From the NCBI GenBank assembly GCA_902773475.1, contig CACYEO010000187.1, forward strand, positions 1 to 11,976: a stretch of 11,976 nt of DNA. Direction: 5' to 3'. A model generated the notes under the pieces. That model saw nothing but the letters and a program-made list of their open reading frames with translations, was not told the DNA's origin and made no database searches. Each line of letters begins with the position of its first letter. The first letter of the stretch is position 1. Both the position numbers and the translations under genes were made by a program. This document shows positions 7,501 to 11,976 of the stretch, one piece after another. This DNA comes from an uncultured bacterium (GTDB taxonomy: Bacteria; Verrucomicrobiota; Kiritimatiellia; RFP12; UBA1067).

Positions 7501-7549
7501 CAGGTAGCAGATAGCGGTTGGCGGATGGCAGTTAGCGGTTGGTCGGTGG
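7501..7549. repeat. Degenerate 7-bp tandem array, consensus CRGNTRG
   Basis: Seven heptamers follow each other without a gap: CAGGTAG, CAGATAG, CGGTTGG, CGGATGG, CAGTTAG, CGGTTGG and TCGGTGG. Positions 3 (G), 5 (T) and 7 (G) hold in the first six; the last unit is shifted in similarity. The pattern resembles the degenerate heptamer STRR arrays known from filamentous cyanobacteria, but the sequence is different. Confidence 0.85.
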
Positions 7550-7555
7550 TGCGGT

Positions 7556-7628
7556 GCGCAAGATGTGGCAAGGGTGCCCTCGCCCTTGCAGCAAGGCCGG
7601 GGCGGCCTTGCCACACCGACATTTGCGC
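7556..7628. repeat. Inverted-repeat element that can fold as a branched junction
   Basis: An outer pair GCGCAA (7556-7561) and TTGCGC (7623-7628) encloses a perfect 10-bp inverted repeat, TGTGGCAAGG (7564-7573) and CCTTGCCACA (7606-7615). The space inside holds two hairpins: GCAAGGG (7568-7574) with CCCTTGC (7583-7589), loop of 8, and GCAAGGCC (7591-7598) with GGCCTTGC (7604-7611), loop of 5. If these form, TGTG (7564-7567) still pairs with CACA (7612-7615), giving a three-way junction with one unpaired base, A7590. The same bases can instead form one long hairpin. There is no T-run after it, so it is not a standard terminator. It resembles a REP/REPIN-type extragenic palindrome by architecture. 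Confidence 0.7.
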
Positions 7629-7688
7629 GCCCTGCCAACTCAACACTTCCATAATGGCAACACTCAACAGGTGCGCGCGCGGGAATTT

Positions 7689-7715
7689 GCGCATGCGTGA
7701 AAAACGCAGATGCGC
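7689..7715. repeat. Hairpin downstream of exbD
   Basis: GCGCATGCGT (7689-7698) pairs with ACGC (7704-7707) and ATGCGC (7710-7715) across a 5-nt loop, with an AG bulge, giving 10 bp of stem. It starts 42 bp after the exbD stop on the minus strand, where a terminator or 3'-end stabiliser would lie, but no T-run follows it. A role in ending the exbD transcript is possible and unproven. Confidence 0.45.
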
Positions 7716-7757
7716 TTGGATTACAGTGCGTCAATGTCCTGCTGCCGGATCTTGCTT

Positions 7758-8231
7758 TCACAGTCCATTGCGTATGGTTCCTTCGTTTGTCTCTTTTATG
7801 TTTTTTTCCGCTTCGCCGCCAGAGTGCGGGAGCGCGGCGAGGGAGAAATTCGCGATTCCGCATTCCCTGCACAGATCTATCACATTCACGACTGCGCCGT
7901 ATTCGGCGTCTTTGTCCGCGCGGACGAACACCGGCGTGCCGGGTGCATATTTTCCTATCGACGCGAATATCGCGCGGAGTTCGGTTTCGCCGCGTTCCGC
8001 GCCGTTCACCGCGACCGCGCCGCCTTTCTTCACATTCACGGTTATCTCCGCCGCATCGCGTTTCGCAGGCGTCGCAGTGGCCGCGTCCGGGAGCGCTATG
8101 TCGATTTCGTTCTCCCACTGCGAGTACACCGAAGCCGTCACGAAAAAGCACAGAAGCAGAAACACCACGTCCATGATGGCCGTCATCTGCAGCGCAGGCT
8201 TCGCGGCGCGCGCGTTTTTGCGGAAATTCAT
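7758..8231 (-). CDS. exbD: ExbD/TolR family proton-channel subunit
   Basis: This 157-residue protein has the ExbD/TolR layout: a short basic cytoplasmic start, one membrane helix at about 17-36 (TAIMDVVFLLLCFFVTASVY) with the conserved proton-carrying aspartate D21, and a periplasmic domain. The latter contains ITVNVKKGGAVAVNG and a stretch with VFVRADKDAEYGAVVNVIDL, typical of the family. It would work with ExbB in the inner membrane to convert proton flow into force on a TonB- or Tol-like partner. Its ATG overlaps the exbB TGA by 4 bp (ATGA). The last 15 residues are polar and lack family character. Close to the end, A7 (7801-7807 as T on the plus strand) forms the heptamer A AAA AAC in frame. 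No tonB or second exbD follows. Confidence 0.92.
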   Translation of the reverse strand: MNFRKNARAAKPALQMTAIMDVVFLLLCFFVTASVYSQWENEIDIALPDAATATPAKRDAAEITVNVKKGGAVAVNGAERGETELRAIFASIGKYAPGTPVFVRADKDAEYGAVVNVIDLCRECGIANFSLAALPHSGGEAEKNIKETNEGTIRNGL

Positions 8232-9007
8232 CTGGCCGCTCCGAGGAGTCTGCCGAGTTCCGCCGCGTCCACGGAAGATTTCGGATGCGGATTCTGCGCC
8301 GCGCCGGGGGCGGCCGCGCGTGTCGCGCGCGCGGCGTCTTCAATCGCGTCTGCAAGATCCTCCGCCGCAGTCTCGAGGAGTTCCGCGCGGCGCGCGGCGC
8401 GCCTGCGCAGAAAAGCGTACGCCGCGAGGACCGGAATCGTAAGCGCGAGGCCGAATACCGTCGTCACGAGCGCCTGGGTCACGCCCTGCGCGAGCGAAAC
8501 GGGCTTTGCCGCCGCTATGTCGCTTGCCACCGAACCGAAGGCGCGGAACATTCCGAGCACCGTGCCGAGAAGTCCGGTCAGCGGGGCGATTGACGCTATG
8601 TCGAGGAGATATTCCACGGTCATGTTCATGCGTTCGGCGATGCGCGATCCGCACGATTCCATCGCGGAACGCGCCCTTGCCGGGCCGTCTTCGCCGCCGG
8701 AGACGGAAAGAGCCGCTTCGGCTATTTCCGCAAAGGCGCATTGCGAGCGTTCCGCCATCCTGAGCGCCGTTTCGCGGTCGCCTTTGCGGACGGCGTCGCA
8801 CACGTCGCCGGCGAAGGCCGCGGCTGCGACCGCCGAAACGCGCTGCGAGACGGCTATGTAGATTGCGAGCGCGAGCGCCACGGTGGAAAGCCCCGCGAGG
8901 AGCCACATGATCCAGCCGCCCCACTCCCAGGCCTGCATGAACGTGATGCCCCGCGCTACGGCTCCGGCGGAGGCGTCCGCCGCCGCCGCGATCAATGTGT
9001 AAGACAT
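8228..9007 (-). CDS. exbB: MotA/TolQ/ExbB proton-channel protein
   Basis: This 259-residue protein has three membrane helices: about 31-53 (GWIMWLLAGLSTVALALAIY), 133-160, and 176-200. The second holds the family hallmark APLTGLLGTVLGMFRAFG (141-158), and the third holds ALVTTVFGLALTIPVLAAY (179-197) with the threonines that line the proton path in ExbB and TolQ. The cytoplasmic loop between helices 1 and 2 is helical, as expected. ExbB forms a pentamer around an ExbD dimer. The residues after 225 are rich in Ala, Arg and Pro and probably disordered. The ATG at 9007 has GGAG (9015-9018) 7 nt upstream and lies 21 bp after the argH stop, so it is in the same operon. Whether the motor serves TonB, Tol or another envelope system cannot be told; exbB is used as the closest label. 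Confidence 0.92.
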   Translation of the reverse strand: MSYTLIAAAADASAGAVARGITFMQAWEWGGWIMWLLAGLSTVALALAIYIAVSQRVSAVAAAAFAGDVCDAVRKGDRETALRMAERSQCAFAEIAEAALSVSGGEDGPARARSAMESCGSRIAERMNMTVEYLLDIASIAPLTGLLGTVLGMFRAFGSVASDIAAAKPVSLAQGVTQALVTTVFGLALTIPVLAAYAFLRRRAARRAELLETAAEDLADAIEDAARATRAAAPGAAQNPHPKSSVDAAELGRLLGAAR

Positions 9008-9028
9008 GGCAAAACTCCGTGCGGTGTT

Positions 9029-10408
9029 TCAGGAAACTTTCAGAAGGGCGTCTCGGCGGGCGCGGAATTCAGCGGCGCGGCGCGACGTTTCCGCTTCGAG
9101 GGCGGCGACGCGTTTTTCGTACATGTCCCAGTCGAGACCGGCCGTCGCGCCTTCGTGCGTCTTGGCGGCGACCGCCGCGTCCGGGTCTCCCGCCGAAAGT
9201 TCTTCGAGATGCGAGCGCACATGGTGGTACGCCTCGCGCCAGGGAACCCCGCGGGCCACCATGCCGAGCGCGGCGTCCGTGGCGAAAACGCCGGGAATGA
9301 ATCCTGCGCGGAGCCGGGCTTCGTCGATCTCCACGCTCGCGACGAGTCTTTCGAGAATGCGCAGCGTGGCCCGCGTCAGCGAAAGCCCCTTCATGTAGAG
9401 GCCCTTGCAGTCCTGGAGGTCGCGATTGTAGCCGCCGGGCATCGCGTGAAGGATGCCGAGCGCGGCGCAGGAAAGTCCGCAGACCGTAGCCGTCTTCGAC
9501 CGGACGAGTTCGAGCAGGTCGGGATTGTATTTCTGCGGCATGATGGACGATCCGGTGCAGAATTCGCGCGGAAGCCTGAAATATCCGAACTCCGGCATCG
9601 AGAACAGGATCAAGTCTTCTGCGAGGCGCGACAGCACCGTCATCATCTGCGCAAGCGCGCAGAGAAGGGCCGCTTCGTTTTCGCCGCGCGCCATCGACGC
9701 GCCGAAAACGTTGTGGAGCGGGCGCTCGAAGCCGAGGAGATCCGACACGAGCTTCCGGTCGAGCGGAAGGGGCACGCCGTAGCCTGCGGCCGAGCCGAGC
9801 GGGCAGAGGTCGTTCATTTTGTAGGCGGCTTCGAGCGGCAGGAACTGGTCGAGGATCATTTCCGCGTGGCCTGACGCCCACACGCCGACCGAGGACGGCA
9901 TCGCGGGCTGCAGATGCGTGCGGCCGACGAGCGGGACGCGGTCGTGGTTCTTTCCGAATTCAAGCAGCCTGCGCGCGAGCCGCGCCGCTTCGGCTTCGAG
10001 GCCCAGGATGGAATCTTTGATGTGCAGCCGCACGTCCACGGCGACCTGGTCGTTGCGCGAACGCCCCGTGTGGATCTTGCGGCCGAGGTCGCCGAGCTTT
10101 TCGGTGAGACGGCGCTCCACGGCCATGTGCACGTCCTGGTCGGATTCGAGTATCTTGAATTCGCCCCTTCTGGATTCGGCGACGAGCGCGGCGAGTTCGC
10201 GCTTTACGGCGGCCGCCTCTTCAGGCGTCGCGACAGGCGGTTCCACCGGCATTCGCGAAAGCATCGTCACATGCGCCGCTGTGCCGAGGCAGTCCCATTC
10301 GGCAAGCGCGAGATCGAGCACCGGATCGTCCCCGACGGTATAGTCGAGGACGTCGGGGTCCACCGCTCCGGTTATGGTTTTCGTGGAGGTTTTTTCAGTG
10401 TTTTGCAT
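9029..10408 (-). CDS. argH: Argininosuccinate lyase
   Basis: This enzyme splits argininosuccinate into arginine and fumarate, the last step of arginine synthesis. The 459-residue length is normal. Fumarase/aspartase superfamily marks are present: HTGRSRNDQV (113-122), GRTHLQPAMPSS (162-173) with the catalytic-region histidine H165, and the signature GSSIMPQKYNPD (286-297) with the catalytic serine and K293. Most ArgH proteins have KKNPD there, so Y294 is a mild departure. The N-terminus lacks the LWGGRF start of common ArgH. Instead DYTVGDDPVLDLALAEWDCL (22-41), QDVHMAVERRL and PGGYNRDLQ match, as I recall them, the Bacteroidota form of the enzyme. The ATG at 10408 has only a weak GGA upstream. 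It lies 27 bp after the preceding lipoprotein gene and 21 bp before exbB. Other arginine genes are absent from the window. Confidence 0.94.
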   Translation of the reverse strand: MQNTEKTSTKTITGAVDPDVLDYTVGDDPVLDLALAEWDCLGTAAHVTMLSRMPVEPPVATPEEAAAVKRELAALVAESRRGEFKILESDQDVHMAVERRLTEKLGDLGRKIHTGRSRNDQVAVDVRLHIKDSILGLEAEAARLARRLLEFGKNHDRVPLVGRTHLQPAMPSSVGVWASGHAEMILDQFLPLEAAYKMNDLCPLGSAAGYGVPLPLDRKLVSDLLGFERPLHNVFGASMARGENEAALLCALAQMMTVLSRLAEDLILFSMPEFGYFRLPREFCTGSSIMPQKYNPDLLELVRSKTATVCGLSCAALGILHAMPGGYNRDLQDCKGLYMKGLSLTRATLRILERLVASVEIDEARLRAGFIPGVFATDAALGMVARGVPWREAYHHVRSHLEELSAGDPDAAVAAKTHEGATAGLDWDMYEKRVAALEAETSRRAAEFRARRDALLKVS

Positions 10409-10435
10409 GTTTTGCGATCCGTTTTTTGAAGTCTG

Positions 10436-11896
10436 TCACGGGAGGCGCACGACGCGCACGGACGGCTGCGCGGCCGCCGACGGAATTCTGAAAAACACCA
10501 TTGCATTTCCCTCGTGCGGGACGTCCACCGCGTATTTCCCGGTCGCGGACGCTATTTCGATTTTGCCGGACGCGGGGCGGTCTATGCGCGTTTCCCACAC
10601 GGTCTGCGGAAGAGCGGTCCAGCTGCGTATGTCCGCGCCTACGGTTCCGGCGTGCCATCCGGCGGCGGCGATCCTCGAGAGCATGAGCATGGTCTTTGCG
10701 CGACCGCTTGCGTTATGCTCCGCGATGCCCAGCGCTATCTGAGTGCCTGTTTTCACTATCGTGCGCGTGATTTCGCGCGCGAGCGCTCCGCGCATGTAGA
10801 CGTCGTATTCCGTTTTCATCAGGGCGTCCACGTCCTGCAGCATTTCCATCTGCGCGACGGCGGAACCGTTCGACACGCGCCAGCCTGCTCCGGCGGCGGC
10901 GCGTTTTCTGAGTTTCGGAAACGCCATTCCGGAATAGAGCACGTATTTGTTGAGCCCCGGAATCAGAAACAGCGGCAGGTCGATCCGCCACTCTTCGCGG
11001 ACGGGGCAAAGCCCGTCTTCCACGTACACCCATATCTGGCCGGACGGCTTTTTCACGGCGGAAGCGCATTCTGCGGCGTCGCGCGCCAGGGTGGCGTTCC
11101 CCCGGCGCAGTTCCGCGACTTCGCGCAGCGACGCCTGGCCGCCGGTTCCGTCGAGCCAGCGGAAGATGCCGTTCACATGGGAGGCGTACGCATTGACGTA
11201 GTCCTTGCGGGAAAGCGTCTCGATCCTGCCGCCGTTCGCCATGTCGTAGCCGCAGCCGTCGTAGATGCTCTTCGCCAGGCCTTTGTCCGACAGGGCGCCG
11301 GCCGCGCCCTTGCCGTCGTCCCCGGCGTTTCCGTCTTCGCCTTTTTCCTTCCTGTACGCGGCCGAATCCTGTTCAAGACGCTCCGCCGCGGCGGAAATGT
11401 CTTTCTTCCGTTCGTCGAGCCACATGTCCTGGTGCGCCTGCGAACGGTTGAGCTCGCTGCGGGTCGCGTTCGAATGTCCGAGCGAGGCGTAGATCTGCGC
11501 TTTGTAGAGACATGTGAAAATCCTGTCCTGTCCGCCGCCGTCGTAATTGAACGAAGTGTCGTTGTTCAGCATGGCGAGCGCGCCGTCGCCCGTCTGGGCG
11601 AAGACCGACTTCGCGTCTTCGTTTTCGAAAACGTCCTCCGTCCCGTTGAATTGCTCGAGGGCTTCTTTGTTTTTGCCTGCGAACATCAGCGCGGTTCCGG
11701 CGTGGAGGCGCCACAGGCACTCGTTCTTGTCCTTGTCTTCCGAAAGTTTAGAAACCTCTTCGGCGGCTTTTTCGTAGTTTCCGGCGGAAAAATCGCGCTC
11801 GTAGTCGCGCAGGATTTCTTCGGTGGTGCGGCATCCCGCGCCCGCGACCGCCGCAGCCGCCGCGAAAAGCGCGATTTTCGTTTTCACTGTTTTCAT
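10436..11896 (-). CDS. COG3014-like lipoprotein with helical repeats
   Basis: This 486-residue protein begins with a lipoprotein signal: MKTVKTK, an alanine-rich core, then GAGC with lipidation at C22 (the glycine at -3 is atypical). The first part, about 28-165, is helical and TPR-like: DYERDFSAGNYEKAAEEV, then HAGTALMFAGKNKEALEQFN, then CLYKAQIYASLGHSNATRSE. A Gly/Asp-rich linker follows at about 182-200. The segment KDYVNAYASHVNGIFRWLDG and the later QIWVYVEDGLCPVREEWRID resemble the COG3014 family of uncharacterised lipoproteins, from memory. The C-terminal part is beta-like (about 425-486). It would be anchored in the outer or inner membrane facing the periplasm. AGGAG (11906-11910) lies 9 nt before the ATG, and an extended -10 promoter lies at 11944-11952. 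It is the first gene of an operon with argH, exbB and exbD. Its function is unknown; an envelope role with ExbBD is possible. Confidence 0.8.
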   Translation of the reverse strand: MKTVKTKIALFAAAAAVAGAGCRTTEEILRDYERDFSAGNYEKAAEEVSKLSEDKDKNECLWRLHAGTALMFAGKNKEALEQFNGTEDVFENEDAKSVFAQTGDGALAMLNNDTSFNYDGGGQDRIFTCLYKAQIYASLGHSNATRSELNRSQAHQDMWLDERKKDISAAAERLEQDSAAYRKEKGEDGNAGDDGKGAAGALSDKGLAKSIYDGCGYDMANGGRIETLSRKDYVNAYASHVNGIFRWLDGTGGQASLREVAELRRGNATLARDAAECASAVKKPSGQIWVYVEDGLCPVREEWRIDLPLFLIPGLNKYVLYSGMAFPKLRKRAAAGAGWRVSNGSAVAQMEMLQDVDALMKTEYDVYMRGALAREITRTIVKTGTQIALGIAEHNASGRAKTMLMLSRIAAAGWHAGTVGADIRSWTALPQTVWETRIDRPASGKIEIASATGKYAVDVPHEGNAMVFFRIPSAAAQPSVRVVRLP

Positions 11897-11943
11897 GGTC
11901 TTTGACTCCTGTGTCGCCGGTTGCCAAAAAAGGTGCGGTTGGA

Positions 11944-11952
11944 ATTATATCA
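11944..11952 (-). promoter_or_regulatory. Extended -10 promoter of the lipoprotein-argH-exbBD operon
   Basis: On the minus strand TGATATAAT is a perfect extended -10 element (TGnTATAAT). No good -35 is seen at the usual distance, which is common for this class. Transcription would start near 11937, giving a leader of about 40 nt before the ATG at 11896. An AT-rich patch in a GC-rich surrounding supports the call. Confidence 0.65.
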
Positions 11953-11976
11953 AAACGGCGGCTGCGCCGCACCGTC

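Larger units (their letters stand above)
7138..7757. other. Gene-free spacer with patchwork of short repeats
   Basis: About 620 bp separate the exbD stop from the lemA start, by far the longest gap in a window where other gaps are at most 34 bp. Both flanking genes lie on the minus strand. The lemA-proximal part holds the lemA promoter. From 7333 to 7549 there are five different short tandem arrays, then an inverted-repeat element (7556-7628) and a hairpin (7689-7715), listed separately. Open frames crossing it on either strand have no start signal and read as low-complexity translations of the repeats, so I call no gene. The base composition from 7330 to 7500 is visibly richer in A and T than the coding regions. 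Confidence 0.8.

Noticed and set aside
7556..7628. tRNA or other structured RNA gene
   Set aside because: The branched fold recalls a cloverleaf, but no T-loop, anticodon-stem arrangement or CCA-end pattern is present, and arm lengths do not fit a tRNA.
7710..8861. Plus-strand open frame of 383 codons opposite exbB and exbD
   Set aside because: The opposite strand carries clear ExbB and ExbD motifs. This frame reads as Arg/Ala-rich antisense with no start signal.
10514..11905. Long plus-strand open frame of 463 codons opposite the lipoprotein gene
   Set aside because: It mirrors the third-position GC bias of the minus-strand gene, has no ribosome site, and its translation is Arg/Val-rich without family features, while the opposite strand has a signal peptide, RBS and promoter.

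Overview
The window is a GC-rich bacterial fragment with dense, short-spaced coding regions. A diaminopimelate aminotransferase of the DapL type and a COG3014-like lipoprotein suggest a Gram-negative bacterium of the PVC group (Verrucomicrobiota, Lentisphaerota or Kiritimatiellota). The argininosuccinate lyase instead looks most like the Bacteroidota form, so the taxonomic guess is only moderate. No rRNA, tRNA, transposase, integrase or CRISPR array was seen.

Positions 1-4743 are a plus-strand run: the 3' part of an unrecognised gene, dapL (lysine/peptidoglycan precursor synthesis), a secreted oligopeptide-binding protein whose ATG overlaps the dapL stop, and a DnaQ-like exonuclease with an ExoX-like C-terminal domain. 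The close spacing suggests one transcript. A tight 34-bp convergent junction follows.

Positions 4778-7137 hold a minus-strand pair, lemA followed by a DUF3137-like membrane protein. The second gene starts at a TTG that overlaps the lemA stop and has a strong Shine-Dalgarno. A good promoter at 7209-7238 fixes the lemA start at 7137.

Positions 7138-7757 form a 620-bp gene-free spacer and the most unusual part of the window. From about 7333 to 7549 it is a patchwork of five different short tandem-repeat arrays (units of 7, 8 or 9 bp). A compact inverted-repeat element that can fold as a multi-branch junction follows (7556-7628), and then a separate hairpin (7689-7715).

Positions 7758-11896 are a four-gene minus-strand operon read from an extended -10 promoter at 11944-11952: a COG3014-like lipoprotein with helical repeats, argH (last step of arginine synthesis), exbB and exbD (proton channel for energising outer-membrane processes). 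No tonB follows; the operon runs into the repeat-rich spacer.

The genes belong to known families. The novelty candidates are the repeat patchwork with its branched hairpin, and the arrangement of an envelope lipoprotein, an arginine gene and a TonB-less ExbBD motor in one operon.
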